DNA from: Clostridium sp. 28_12 | Lineage (GTDB): Bacteria > Bacillota > Clostridia > TANB77 > CAG-508 | DNA length: 22,776 nt | Assembly: GCA_001916055.1 (NCBI GenBank) | Contig: MNRR01000032.1 | Coordinates: 1,023-23,798 of the forward strand | Direction of reading: 5' to 3' | Shown here: piece after piece, positions 13,286 to 22,663 of the stretch | How the letters are laid out: each line of letters starts with the position of its first letter | Position numbering within the stretch: position 1 is the stretch's first letter | Made by a program: the position numbers and the translations under genes | Notes under the pieces: model-generated | What the model saw: the letters and a program-made list of their open reading frames with translations, nothing else | Told to the model about the DNA's origin: nothing | Databases searched by the model: none

Positions 13286-14188
13286 TTATTTCTTATTATC
13301 TTTTAAAATCTCTTTTGCTGCACCTAAACTGCTCAATGCACTAGTTGCTTCAAAAGGAATAAATACTTTATTTGCATCACCTTTAGCGATTTCTTCAAGA
13401 GCTTCAAGTGATTTTATTTGAACAAGTTTTTCATCAGGTTCAGAAGACTTGATAGCATCATAAACCATAGTGATTTCTTTTGCTTTAGCTTCTGCAACAG
13501 ATTTTATAGCTTGAGCTTCACCGGCAGCTCTACGAATTCTAGCTTCTCTATCAGCTTCAGCTTCTAGGATAGCAGCTTGTTTTTTACCTTCTGCAATAGT
13601 AACAGCAGATTGCTTTTGAGCTTCAGCTTCTAGAATTAAAGCTCTTTTATTTCTTTCAGCATTCATTTGTTTTTCCATTGCATCTCTGATATCAGCTGGT
13701 GGTGTAATATCTTTAATTTCTACTCTGTCAATTTTGCAACCCCATCTATCTGTTGCATCATCAAGAATTGTCCTTAATTTTGTATTAATTCCATCTCTTG
13801 AACTAAATGTTTCATCTAAATCCATTTTACCAACAATATCACGAATTGTTGTAATAGCAAGATATTCGATACCTTTTTTCAAACTTTGAATCTCATAAAC
13901 AGCCTTTGCTGGATCTGTAATTTGGTAAAATACAACAGTATCTATTGTGATTGTAACATTATCTTTAGTAATAACTCCTTGAGGTGGTACATCCATTGTT
14001 TGTTGTTTTAAACTAACAACACTTCTAACATGATCAAAAAATGGTATTATTATTGTAAGACCAGCATCAGCTACTTTATGGAATCTACCTAATCTTTCGA
14101 TAATATAAACCTCAGATTGTCTAACGACTTTGATTGATTTTACTGCTATAATTATTATTATAACAAGTAATGCAAGTAAAAAATACAT
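13286..14188 (-). CDS. SPFH/band 7 (stomatin-like) membrane protein
   Basis: 300 residues. One N-terminal helix (about 2-17) anchors it; then VVRQSEVYIIERLGRFHKVADAGLTIIIPF and the rest of the SPFH domain reach to about residue 170, ending in VEIKDITPPADIRDAMEKQM. Next is a long Ala/Glu/Lys/Arg helix with repeated EAEA motifs (about 178-235), a coiled-coil segment that lets such proteins build large ring-like oligomers. Length and order match QmcA/stomatin-type proteins. The family organises membrane microdomains and often regulates membrane proteases. An NfeD gene directly upstream on the same strand is the classical partner, so the two probably form one complex. A 6-bp hairpin AGCAAG/CTTGCT (14203-14221) lies just before its ribosome binding site. 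Confidence 0.92.
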   Translation of the reverse strand: MYFLLALLVIIIIIAVKSIKVVRQSEVYIIERLGRFHKVADAGLTIIIPFFDHVRSVVSLKQQTMDVPPQGVITKDNVTITIDTVVFYQITDPAKAVYEIQSLKKGIEYLAITTIRDIVGKMDLDETFSSRDGINTKLRTILDDATDRWGCKIDRVEIKDITPPADIRDAMEKQMNAERNKRALILEAEAQKQSAVTIAEGKKQAAILEAEADREARIRRAAGEAQAIKSVAEAKAKEITMVYDAIKSSEPDEKLVQIKSLEALEEIAKGDANKVFIPFEATSALSSLGAAKEILKDNKK

Positions 14189-14248
14189 AATTTCCTCCTT
14201 TTAGCAAGTGTTAAGCTTGCTTAATAAATATATTTTAAATACTATTAA

Positions 14249-14689
14249 CTAAATATTAGATGTTATATTTATAGGTTTTACAAAAACCTTAACACCTTCG
14301 ATATTTTCGACTTCAACTTCTGTTCCTTTTGATATATTAATTTGTTCATTGGTTTTGACTGACCAAAGTTCACCCTCAATTTTAACTTGACCAGTGCCTT
14401 TTTGCCAATCAATATCTTCGACAACGATACCTCTTTTTCCAATAAGAGAATATACATTTGTTGGAATTGTTTCTTTACCAGCAATTTTGTTAGTTAAGGG
14501 TCTTGTTGCGAAAATTAATAGGCCAGAAGAGATAACAAATACTGCGGTTTGAAGAATCACACTATCTGTTATGAAACTTATCAACATTGCAATTAAAGCT
14601 GCAACTCCTAACCAAAAAATTAGAAATCCTACAGTAAAAATTTCTATTACAAAAAATATTCCAGAAGCAATTAACCATATTTGCCACAT
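14249..14689 (-). CDS. NfeD family membrane protein
   Basis: 146 residues from the ATG at 14689, which has GGAGG eight bases upstream; the frame is open nine codons further to 14716 but without a ribosome binding site. Three hydrophobic helices lie at about 4-20, 22-40 and 44-62, with FWLGVAAL in the second as in short NfeD proteins. A C-terminal OB-fold domain follows from about 78 (LIGKRGIVVEDIDWQKGTGQVKIEGELWSV split over strands) to the end. NfeD proteins pair with SPFH/stomatin proteins and are thought to help assemble them. The SPFH gene follows after a gap of 60 bases on the same strand. It lacks the protease domain of long NfeD. Confidence 0.88.
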   Translation of the reverse strand: MWQIWLIASGIFFVIEIFTVGFLIFWLGVAALIAMLISFITDSVILQTAVFVISSGLLIFATRPLTNKIAGKETIPTNVYSLIGKRGIVVEDIDWQKGTGQVKIEGELWSVKTNEQINISKGTEVEVENIEGVKVFVKPINITSNI

Positions 14690-14725
14690 AGTAAAACCTC
14701 CAATCTTTGTAATCAATACAATTCT

Positions 14726-14753
14726 ATTATACTATAAATTTCATAAAATTCAA
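14726..14753 (-). promoter_or_regulatory. Promoter of the NfeD-SPFH operon
   Basis: On the minus strand: TTGAAT (14753-14748), 16 bases, TATAAT (14731-14726). It is divergent from the murB operon. Confidence 0.65.
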
Positions 14754-14772
14754 AGAGATTTAATAAAAATTA

Positions 14773-14801
14773 TTGTAAAATAAGGAAAAAAATGATAAGA
14801 T
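14773..14801 (+). promoter_or_regulatory. Possible promoter of the murB operon
   Basis: TTGTAA (14773-14778), 17 bases, TAAGAT (14796-14801) preceded by an extended TGA. Both boxes are imperfect, but the position, before the first gene of a long run, is right. The start near 14808 would leave a leader of about 23 bases that holds the ribosome binding site. Confidence 0.5.
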
Positions 14802-14830
14802 TGGGATGATTGAGGAGGAAAAATTTAAAG

Positions 14831-15730
14831 ATGGATATAAAAAAAATTCAGAAATTAATTCCTAAAGAAAATATTTACATTAATGAACCAATGAGTAAAC
14901 ATACATCATTTAAAATAGGTGGACCAGCAGAATGTTTTATAAAAGTTAAAAATATTGAACAATTAAGAAATATATTAGAATATGCCAAAAAAGAAAATAT
15001 AAAATTAACAATCATAGGAAATGGAAGTAATATACTAGTTTCAGACCAAGGAATACAAGGAATAGTACTAAAAATAGATATAGAAAAACTAGAAGAGAAA
15101 ATAGAAGATGAAAAAATAATCTTAACAGTAGGAAGCGGAGTAAAACTTGGAGCATTAGCACAGAAATGTTTAAAAGAAGAAATTACTGGATTGGAATTTG
15201 CATCAGGAATTCCAGGAACAATAGGCGGAGCTATAAGAATGAATGCAGGAGCACATGGAAGCGAAATGAAAGATATTGTAAAAACAGTAACTTACATGGA
15301 TAGAAATACAGAGATACATAAAATAACAAATGAACAAGCAGAATTTGAATATAGAAAAAGTTTATTTGTAAATAGTGATTACATAATTTTAGAAACAGAA
15401 ATACAATTAAAAAAAGGAAAACTAGAAGAGATAAAAGAAAAAATGACAGAATATGCAAACTACAGAAAAGAAAAGCAACCAATAGAATATCCAAGTGCAG
15501 GAAGTACATTTAAAAGGGGAATAGATTTTATAACAGCAAAACTAATAGATGAATGTGGTCTAAAAGGATATCAAATAGGAGGAGCACAAATTTCAGAAAA
15601 ACATGCAGGATTCATAATAAATAAGGAAAATGCAACAGCAAAAGATGTAATAGAATTAATGGAATATACAAAAGAGCAAGTTTATAACAAATTTGGAAAA
15701 ATAATAGAACAAGAAATAGAAATTATATAA
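14831..15730 (+). CDS. murB: UDP-N-acetylenolpyruvoylglucosamine reductase
   Basis: MurB reduces the enolpyruvyl group of UDP-GlcNAc-enolpyruvate with NADPH to give UDP-N-acetylmuramic acid, the second step of the peptidoglycan precursor pathway. The product is 299 residues. FAD-binding blocks are SFKIGGPAEC (26-35), IIGNGSNILVS (61-71) and ASGIPGTIGGAIRMNAGAHG (124-143). Catalytic residues by family comparison are Arg175 in EYRKSLF, Ser225 in AGSTFKR and probably Glu295 in IEQEIEI. The ATG at 14831 follows GAGGAGG (14812-14818) at a rather long 12-base spacing; a TTG at 14810 overlaps that site and is rejected. It is the first gene of a run with yvcK and others; the next gene starts 20 bases on. 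Confidence 0.96.
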   Translation: MDIKKIQKLIPKENIYINEPMSKHTSFKIGGPAECFIKVKNIEQLRNILEYAKKENIKLTIIGNGSNILVSDQGIQGIVLKIDIEKLEEKIEDEKIILTVGSGVKLGALAQKCLKEEITGLEFASGIPGTIGGAIRMNAGAHGSEMKDIVKTVTYMDRNTEIHKITNEQAEFEYRKSLFVNSDYIILETEIQLKKGKLEEIKEKMTEYANYRKEKQPIEYPSAGSTFKRGIDFITAKLIDECGLKGYQIGGAQISEKHAGFIINKENATAKDVIELMEYTKEQVYNKFGKIIEQEIEII

Positions 15731-15750
15731 TTGAAAGGATGATAATAGAG

Positions 15751-17265
15751 ATGAAAGGAATGGCGCATTGGTTAAAATCAAGTTCAAAAATGAAAAGATG
15801 GATTTTCCTAATATTAGTAGGTATTATATTAACATGTTATGGAATTGCAAAAATATTAGTGCAAAAAGAAATGGAATTTATAGATGCAGGAAAAGTTGTA
15901 GTAATATTTGTAATAGGATTTACTTGTATTGTATTAGGATTGATATTTTTAAATAAACGAAATATGGAACTATTTATAGAAGCAACAGATGACAGAATGA
16001 AAAACAAGAAAAATGTAAATGTAAAATCCTTAATATTTGATAAAACAATATATGACAAAGGACCTAAAATAGTAGCAATAGGTGGTGGCGCAGGTTTAAA
16101 TACTGTATTAGCAGGAATGAAAAGATATACAGATAATATAACTGCAATTGTAGCAGTATCAGAATATGGGAAACAACCTAATTTGTCAAGAGCAGTTCTA
16201 GGAACAACATTACCATTTGAAGAAGTAAAAGATAGTATAGTTGCACTTTCTGCAAAAGAATCAAATGAGTTAGAAAAAATATTGAATCATGAAATGGAAA
16301 ATCCTAATTTAAGAGGATTAAAATTTTCAGACATATATTTTACTGCAATGAAAGAAATTTATAAAAATGATACAACATCAATTGAAAAAAGTAATTCAAT
16401 ATTTAATATAATAGGAAATGTAAAACCTGTAACTGCAGAAGAAGTAAGGATTTGTGCAGAATTAGAAAATGGATATGTAGTAGAAGAAAAAGATAAAATT
16501 CCGGAGATAGTTAATGATAAACTTACAAAAATCAATAGAGTATATTTGAAACCATCAAACTGCAAACCTGCACCTGGAGTGCTAGAAGCTATCAAAAAAG
16601 CTGACAGTATTATAATAGGACCGGGAAGTTTATATACAAATGTAATACCAAACTTATTAGTTAATGGAGTAGCTAAAGCAATAAAAGAAAGTAAAGCAAT
16701 AAAAATATACGTAAATAATATTATGACAGAGCCTGGGCAAACTGATGATTACTCAGTAGAAGACCATATAAAAGCAATAATAGAACATTGTGGAGAAGGC
16801 TTGATAGATTATTGTATTTATGATACAGGAGAAGTAATACCAGAATATATAAAAATGTACAATAAAGAGGGTGCTGATTTAGTAGAACAAAAAATTAGTG
16901 ACACATCAATAAAAAAGATTAAATTCATCAAGAAAAATATATCAACAATAATAGATGGAAAAATAAGACATGATCCATATATGATTGCAGAATCAGCAAT
17001 TAAATTGATATGTAATGATATGAAATACCAAGATAAAGAGAGTGATCCAACATATATAATGTTAAATGCAAAATTGCAATCAGATAAAAGAATAAGCAAA
17101 CTAAAAAAAGAAAAAAGAAAGAGAGATAAAAGAGCAGAAAAAAGAGGAATAAATCCAAACACAAAAAATAAAACAAAAAGTAAATTTAGTATGAAATATA
17201 GTGATAGAATAAAATCAATTAAAGAATCAGAAGAACATCCAAGAAGAAATGAACAAAGAAGATAA
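15751..17265 (+). CDS. Divergent membrane-anchored YvcK/CofD-family protein
   Basis: 504 residues from ATG 15751; ATG 15739 abuts its GAAAGG site with no spacing and is less likely. Two hydrophobic helices (about 17-36 and 47-67) precede a CofD-like domain. VAIGGGAGLNTVLAGMKRYT (108-127) is the nucleotide-sugar binding loop, and IIIGPGSLYTNVIPNLLV (287-304) and NNIMTEPGQTDDYSVEDHI (322-340) are the strongly conserved second half. The DDGGSSGRLR-type loop after the second strand is replaced by SEYGKQPNLSR (137-147), the PPGDIRN segment by LPFEEVKD, and the HxxGN segment is not recognisable. The tail from about 448 is very rich in Lys and Arg. YvcK-type proteins bind UDP-GlcNAc and link carbon state to wall synthesis; here the substrate may differ. 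rapZ and whiA, the usual partners, are absent. Confidence 0.85.
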   Translation: MKGMAHWLKSSSKMKRWIFLILVGIILTCYGIAKILVQKEMEFIDAGKVVVIFVIGFTCIVLGLIFLNKRNMELFIEATDDRMKNKKNVNVKSLIFDKTIYDKGPKIVAIGGGAGLNTVLAGMKRYTDNITAIVAVSEYGKQPNLSRAVLGTTLPFEEVKDSIVALSAKESNELEKILNHEMENPNLRGLKFSDIYFTAMKEIYKNDTTSIEKSNSIFNIIGNVKPVTAEEVRICAELENGYVVEEKDKIPEIVNDKLTKINRVYLKPSNCKPAPGVLEAIKKADSIIIGPGSLYTNVIPNLLVNGVAKAIKESKAIKIYVNNIMTEPGQTDDYSVEDHIKAIIEHCGEGLIDYCIYDTGEVIPEYIKMYNKEGADLVEQKISDTSIKKIKFIKKNISTIIDGKIRHDPYMIAESAIKLICNDMKYQDKESDPTYIMLNAKLQSDKRISKLKKEKRKRDKRAEKRGINPNTKNKTKSKFSMKYSDRIKSIKESEEHPRRNEQRR

Positions 17266-17292
17266 TGAAAAGGAAACATAGGAGGTATAAAA

Positions 17293-19323
17293 ATGAAATA
17301 TTCCAAAGAAGAGTTAAATTTAGAAAATGGACTAAAAAAAGAATGGTTAGTAACAAATGGAATAGGGGGATTTGCCTCTTCAACGATAATTGGGACTAAT
17401 ACAAGGAAATATCATGGACTTCTTGTTGTGCCAATTATTCCGCCAGCAAGAAGAAGATTAATTTTATCAAAGATAGATGAAAGCATAATTATTGATAAAA
17501 GGAAATATGAGTTATTTACAAATGTGGGAAAAAATTATATTTCGCAAGGATATAAGTATCAGATAAGTTTTGAAAAGAGTATGCTTCCAGTGTTTCAATA
17601 TAAAGTTGAAGATGTTGAAATAACTAAAATAATATGTATGGAGCACTTTAAAAATACGGTTGGAGTATATTATAAGATAAAAAATGGAAAAAAATCTTCG
17701 AAATTAATATTAACTCCAGTAATGAATTTCAGAAATGCACATGGAATAAATAAGAACCATATATTTAAAGTAGAGCAAAAGGTAAAGGGACAGAAATTAG
17801 AATTGAAAATTGATGATGGAAATCCGATTTATATTAAGATTAATGATGGAAAATATATAGAACATCATAATGATACATTCTTTAATATGTTCTATATAGA
17901 AGAAGAAAAAAGAGGGTTTGAAGCGGAGGAAAATCACACTGTTCCAGGTAGATATGAAATAGAATTAGAACCAGGGGAAGAAAAAGAAGTTTCTTTTATA
18001 TGTTCAACAGAAGAAAATATAGAAGAAATTGATGCAAGAGCTTTAATAGTAAAAGAAAAAGCACGTTTAAATAAAATAATCATAGAATCAAAATTGATAA
18101 ATACAGAAAAGCTAGATAAAACAAAAGAAGAAAAAGAAAGAGATGAATTAATCAAAGAGTTTCTAATTGCTACGGATAATTTTATTATAAAAAGACCATT
18201 ATTTAATACATATTCTGCAATTGCAGGATATCCATGGTTCTTAGATTGGATGAGAGATACTTTGATTTCATATGAAGGATTATTCCTGAAGACTAAAAGA
18301 TTTGATAATGCAAAAAAGGTATTACAACACTGTATAAGAGATATAAAGTATGGGTTAATTCCAAATACATATAGTGAAGATGATTATAGACCTTTATACA
18401 ATAGTGTTGATGCATCATTATTGTTTTTTGAACAGGTAAAAAAATATCTAGAATATACAGAAAATTATGAGTTCATAATGCAAGAGATATACCCAAAAAT
18501 GGAAAACATAATAGAGAACTATTCTAAAGGTATAGACTTGGATAATAACAATATTTATATGGATTATGATGGATTGATATCTTCTGGTACTGAAATGACA
18601 CAAAATACATGGATGGATGCTAAATATGCAGGAATTGCAGTAACACCACGTAATGGAAAAGCAGTTGAGATAAATGCTATGTGGTATAATGCATTAAAAA
18701 TCATGCAAGAATTAGCTATAAAAAACAATGAAAATGATAAAGCTAAGAAATATGAAAAGATGGCTAAAAAATGTAAGAAATCATATCAAGAAAAATTTTA
18801 TAATAAACGTAGAAAATGCTTATATGATGTTTTGGGAGATTCAAAAATAAGACCAAATCAATTATTTGCATTAAGTTTAACATATCCTGTATTAGAACCA
18901 ACATCAGAAGAAGCACAAAATATGGTAGAAACGGTAACAAAAAGACTATTAAATAATTATGGATTAAAAAGCCTAGCAAAAGGTGAAGAAAATTATGTAG
19001 AAATATATGAAGGCGATGGTTGTAGAAGAGACTTTAGTTATCATCAAGGAATTACATGGACATGGTTATTAGGTCCATATTATAATGCATTAAAAAGGCT
19101 TGCAAAAGAAAGTAAAAATAAAGCAGATAGAACTAAATTTGAAGAACAATTAAAAGAATTTACTGCAAATGTAATAAAAACTTTTAAAATAGAATTAAAT
19201 GAAAGAGGTTGTGTTGGAAGTATTGCTGAAATATATGATTCAAAAAGACCATATGAACCAAAAGGTGCAATAGCACAAGCATGGAGTGTAGCAGAAGTAT
19301 TTAGAATTATTAGTGAAAATTAA
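17293..19323 (+). CDS. Glycogen debranching enzyme (GH133, amylo-alpha-1,6-glucosidase type)
   Basis: 676 residues. The N-terminal domain starts with EWLVTNGIGGFASSTIIGTNTRKYHGLL (17-44 region), the signature of the archaeal/bacterial-type debranching enzymes, and fills about 1-270. The (alpha/alpha)6 barrel domain has YPWFLDWMRDTLISYEGL (313-330), NTWMDAK (438-444), TPRNGKAVEINAMWYNAL (451-468) and RRDFSYHQGITWTWLLGPY near 580-600. It removes alpha-1,6 branches from glycogen or similar glucans in the cytoplasm, releasing glucose. No signal peptide. The ribosome binding site is GGAGG at 17281-17285. It lies 27 bases after the YvcK-like gene. I see no catalytic-residue change, but the active-site acids of this family were not placed with certainty. 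Confidence 0.9.
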   Translation: MKYSKEELNLENGLKKEWLVTNGIGGFASSTIIGTNTRKYHGLLVVPIIPPARRRLILSKIDESIIIDKRKYELFTNVGKNYISQGYKYQISFEKSMLPVFQYKVEDVEITKIICMEHFKNTVGVYYKIKNGKKSSKLILTPVMNFRNAHGINKNHIFKVEQKVKGQKLELKIDDGNPIYIKINDGKYIEHHNDTFFNMFYIEEEKRGFEAEENHTVPGRYEIELEPGEEKEVSFICSTEENIEEIDARALIVKEKARLNKIIIESKLINTEKLDKTKEEKERDELIKEFLIATDNFIIKRPLFNTYSAIAGYPWFLDWMRDTLISYEGLFLKTKRFDNAKKVLQHCIRDIKYGLIPNTYSEDDYRPLYNSVDASLLFFEQVKKYLEYTENYEFIMQEIYPKMENIIENYSKGIDLDNNNIYMDYDGLISSGTEMTQNTWMDAKYAGIAVTPRNGKAVEINAMWYNALKIMQELAIKNNENDKAKKYEKMAKKCKKSYQEKFYNKRRKCLYDVLGDSKIRPNQLFALSLTYPVLEPTSEEAQNMVETVTKRLLNNYGLKSLAKGEENYVEIYEGDGCRRDFSYHQGITWTWLLGPYYNALKRLAKESKNKADRTKFEEQLKEFTANVIKTFKIELNERGCVGSIAEIYDSKRPYEPKGAIAQAWSVAEVFRIISEN

Positions 19324-19366
19324 TTTTTGATTTTTCAGCCTGGTTGAGCCTTGTATAAAGGAAGGA

Positions 19367-20404
19367 ATGAAATTTGAAATGGTGAAAATAGAAGAGCTAG
19401 AAAAAAAAATAGAACAGCAAGAAATTAAAGGAATATATTTATTATATGGAGAAGAAACTTTTTTATTAGAACAACAACTAAACAAAATAAAGAAAAAATT
19501 TGGTGAAACAATAAAAGGCATAAATTATATAAATATAGATGAAAATAATGTGCAAGAATTAATTTCAGATATAGAAACTCCGGCTTTTGGATATCCTACC
19601 AAACTAATTATTGCAAGAGAAACGGGAATATTTAAAAGAGAAGGAAAAGGGAAAACAGGGGGAGCAAGTAAAGAAGTAAAAGATAAAATAAATGATTATC
19701 TAAAAAATAATGTAGACATGATAAATGATTCTGTAATTCTTATATTTGTCGAGAGCCAGGCAGAAAAAAATTCAATATATAATACTATAGAAAAAATAGG
19801 AACAGTATGTAATTTTGAAGAACAGAAGCCGATACAGATTATAAAAAGGTTAAAGGCAATTTGCAATAGTTATAAAGTAAATGTTAATGAAAATACTCTT
19901 CAATATTTAATAGAATGTTGTGGAACTAATATGCAAGACTTAATAAATGAAATAAGAAAACTTATAGAATATGCAGGAGCGAATGGAACTATTGAAAAAC
20001 AAGATATAGACAAGCTATGCATAAAAAAGATAGAAAGTGTTATATTTGATTTGACAGATAATCTAGGGCAAAAAAAAGTAAAAGAAGCAATGGAAGTACT
20101 TTATAATTTAATTGCAGCAAAAGAACCAATTCAGAAAATTTTGATTACTTTATATAATCATTTTAAAAAATTATATTTTGTAAAATTAGCTATTTTTTAT
20201 AATAAAGATATAACTCAAAGTTTACAACTAAAGCCAAATCAATTATTTTTAGTAAATAAATATAAAATACAAGCAAAAGGATTTAAAACAAAAGAGCTTA
20301 TGCAAATTATACAAGAATTAGAAAACCTAGACTATAAGTATAAAATAGGATTAATAGACTTAAATGTTGGACTAGAAGCAATCCTTTGCGCATATTGCTC
20401 ATAA
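19367..20404 (+). CDS. holA: DNA polymerase III subunit delta
   Basis: 345 residues, normal for Gram-positive HolA. The N-terminal part has IYLLYGEETFLLEQQLNKIKK (about 24-44), the degenerate nucleotide-loop region of delta, then LIIARETGIF, and a helical C-terminal clamp-loader collar with AKEPIQKILITLYNHFKKLY. Delta opens the beta sliding clamp within the clamp loader. It lacks the Walker ATP site, as expected. ATG 19367 has AAAGG five bases upstream; ATG 19379 is an alternative. It follows the debranching enzyme after 43 bases that contain no clear promoter or terminator. rpsT, often the next gene, is not here; the PBP gene follows after 18 bases. Confidence 0.88.
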   Translation: MKFEMVKIEELEKKIEQQEIKGIYLLYGEETFLLEQQLNKIKKKFGETIKGINYINIDENNVQELISDIETPAFGYPTKLIIARETGIFKREGKGKTGGASKEVKDKINDYLKNNVDMINDSVILIFVESQAEKNSIYNTIEKIGTVCNFEEQKPIQIIKRLKAICNSYKVNVNENTLQYLIECCGTNMQDLINEIRKLIEYAGANGTIEKQDIDKLCIKKIESVIFDLTDNLGQKKVKEAMEVLYNLIAAKEPIQKILITLYNHFKKLYFVKLAIFYNKDITQSLQLKPNQLFLVNKYKIQAKGFKTKELMQIIQELENLDYKYKIGLIDLNVGLEAILCAYCS

Positions 20405-20422
20405 AAAGGAAAGTGATAATAT

Positions 20423-22663
20423 TTGAAGAAAAAAAGAAAGAAAAAAACAGAAGATGAAAATTATGTTCCAAAAGCTTTTAAGAAAGACGAGAAAAAAGGC
20501 AAAAAGGGGCAAAAGGAAAAGAAAGAGAAGAAAGACAAAAAAAAGGACAGAAAAAAGGACAGAAAATTAGTTTTAATAATTGTAATATTAGTAACAATTA
20601 TATTAGCAATAGTTTTAGGGAATTCAGCATATAAATGGAAAATATTAGCTAAAGAAATGGTTAAATACGAAAATTCAACAGTATTAGATAGTGATGGAAA
20701 TGAAATTGCTAAATTAGGATGTACAAGAAAAAATACACCTATAAAAATAGAAGATGTGCCAAAAAACTTGAAAAATGCATATATATCAATAGAAGATGAA
20801 AGATTTTATAAACATGGTGGTATAGACATAAAAAGAACCGCTGGAGCTATTATTAGTTATATAACCCATTTTGGTAAATCTTCATATGGAGGAAGTACAA
20901 TTACACAACAATTAGTTAAAAATTTGACAGGAGATAATACAGATACAATTACAAGAAAAGTAAAAGAATGGTGGAAAGCAGAGCTGCTAGAGACAGAATT
21001 GTCAAAAGATGAAATATTAGAAGCTTATTTTAACATTATATATGTAGGACCACATATGTATGGAGTTGAAGTAGGGAGTCAATATTACTTTAGTAAGACA
21101 GTTTCAGAATTATCATTAGAAGAATGTGCTTTTTTTGCTGGAATGAATAATGCACCTAATTCTTATAATCCTTTTGGAGAAAAAGATAATTCAGAGAAAA
21201 TAAAAAAAAGAACTAAAACAGTATTAAAGAAGATGCTAGACTTAAACTATATTGATGAAGAAAGTTATAATACAGCAGTAAATAATGTAGATAATGGATT
21301 ACAATTTAAAAAAGGAAGAATAGAAACTGGTAGTGCAGTTTATTCTTACCATACAGATGCATTGATTTCACAAGTAGTAAGTGAAATTTCTAAAAAATAT
21401 AATATATCAGAAACATTTGCTACTAATTATATAAATATGGCAGGATTAAAGATATATAGTACTCAAAATTCTAAAATTCAAAAAACAGCTGAAAGTGAAT
21501 TTGAGAAATCAAAATATCAAATACAGTCAAAAAATGGAGGGAATCCATCACAAGCAGCAATGGTTATAATAGACCACAAAACAGGCTATGTAATTGGATG
21601 TGTTGGAGGACTTGGAAAAAAGACAGAGGTAAGACCACTAAATAGGGCTACACAGAGCATAAGACAAACTGGTTCATGTATCAAACCACTATCAGTACTG
21701 ATTCCTGCAATTGATAAAAAAATAATAACAGCATCTTCAATATATGATGATATAGAACAAGACTTTCCAAATGGATATCATCCAACAGATTACAATAAAC
21801 CATTAGGGAAAATAACAGTTAGAAGAGCAGTAGAATCTTCACAAAATATTCCATTTGTAGAAATAATGCAGCAATTGCAACCACAAAATTCAATTAAATA
21901 TTTAAAAAAGATGGGAATATCAACATTAACAGAAGAAGATGAAACATTAGTACTTGCACTAGGAGGATTGCAAAAAGGAATAAGTACACTAGAGATGGCG
22001 GCTGGATATGCAATGATAGCAAATGATGGAGAATATATCCAACCAACGTTTTATACGAATATTAATAATAGTGAAGGAACTACTATTTTAAAAGCACAAC
22101 AAAAGAAGAAAAGAGTTGTTTCACAAGATGTGGCATATATAGTTAAGGAAATACTGACACAGCCAGTAAATGGAACAAAAGGAACAGCAACATATTGTAA
22201 AATTTCTGGAGTAGATGTTGCAGCTAAAACAGGAACAACAGATGAAAACTATGATAGATGGCTTTGTGGTTTTACACCATATTATACAGCAGCAACATGG
22301 TATGGATTTGATGAAAATGAAACAATAGAATACAATAAAAGAAATCCAGCTGGATTATTATGGGCTAATGTAATGTCTAAAATACATGCAGGACTAAAAA
22401 ATGCGAATTTTGAAAAGCCAAGTACTATTTCTACTTGCAACATATGTTCAGAAACCGGAAAAATTGCAACTACTGAATGTACAAATGTATATACTGAATA
22501 TTATTTACAGAACACAATACCAGACTTATGTGATAAACATTCTGGAACAGAATTAAAGAAAAATACAACAACGAAAACACAAAATGAAAATGGTACGGTT
22601 GAAGAAATTACTAAAGATATAGATGCAATTGATCCTCAACAAATAGAAACAAATGTACAATAG
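20423..22663 (+). CDS. Class A penicillin-binding protein (PBP1A-like)
   Basis: 746 residues from a TTG start with AAAGGAAAGTGAT upstream. A Lys-rich cytosolic tail (1-48) precedes one helix (49-66). The transglycosylase domain (GT51) has EDERFYKHGG with catalytic Glu124, GGSTITQQLVKNL (157-168) and FNIIYVG (203-209). The transpeptidase domain has the SxxK motif GSCIK with Ser418 and Lys421, SxN as SQN (473-475) and KTG at 602-604, all intact. Usual RQPGS is RQTGS here. After the KTG region come Cys-containing repeats (CNIC, CTN, CDK near 672-704) and an acidic-polar tail. It polymerises lipid II and cross-links peptides at the cell surface. It ends the murB run. I see no clear terminator in the remaining 113 bases. 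Confidence 0.93.
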   Translation: MKKKRKKKTEDENYVPKAFKKDEKKGKKGQKEKKEKKDKKKDRKKDRKLVLIIVILVTIILAIVLGNSAYKWKILAKEMVKYENSTVLDSDGNEIAKLGCTRKNTPIKIEDVPKNLKNAYISIEDERFYKHGGIDIKRTAGAIISYITHFGKSSYGGSTITQQLVKNLTGDNTDTITRKVKEWWKAELLETELSKDEILEAYFNIIYVGPHMYGVEVGSQYYFSKTVSELSLEECAFFAGMNNAPNSYNPFGEKDNSEKIKKRTKTVLKKMLDLNYIDEESYNTAVNNVDNGLQFKKGRIETGSAVYSYHTDALISQVVSEISKKYNISETFATNYINMAGLKIYSTQNSKIQKTAESEFEKSKYQIQSKNGGNPSQAAMVIIDHKTGYVIGCVGGLGKKTEVRPLNRATQSIRQTGSCIKPLSVLIPAIDKKIITASSIYDDIEQDFPNGYHPTDYNKPLGKITVRRAVESSQNIPFVEIMQQLQPQNSIKYLKKMGISTLTEEDETLVLALGGLQKGISTLEMAAGYAMIANDGEYIQPTFYTNINNSEGTTILKAQQKKKRVVSQDVAYIVKEILTQPVNGTKGTATYCKISGVDVAAKTGTTDENYDRWLCGFTPYYTAATWYGFDENETIEYNKRNPAGLLWANVMSKIHAGLKNANFEKPSTISTCNICSETGKIATTECTNVYTEYYLQNTIPDLCDKHSGTELKKNTTTKTQNENGTVEEITKDIDAIDPQQIETNVQ

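Noticed and set aside
14810..15730. TTG start for murB
   Set aside because: The TTG overlaps the GAGGAGG ribosome binding site itself. ATG 14831 begins where MurB proteins normally begin.
16818..17306. 162-residue hydrophobic minus-strand frame
   Set aside because: It is antisense to the Lys-rich tail of the YvcK-like protein; lysine codons read backwards give Phe and Leu.
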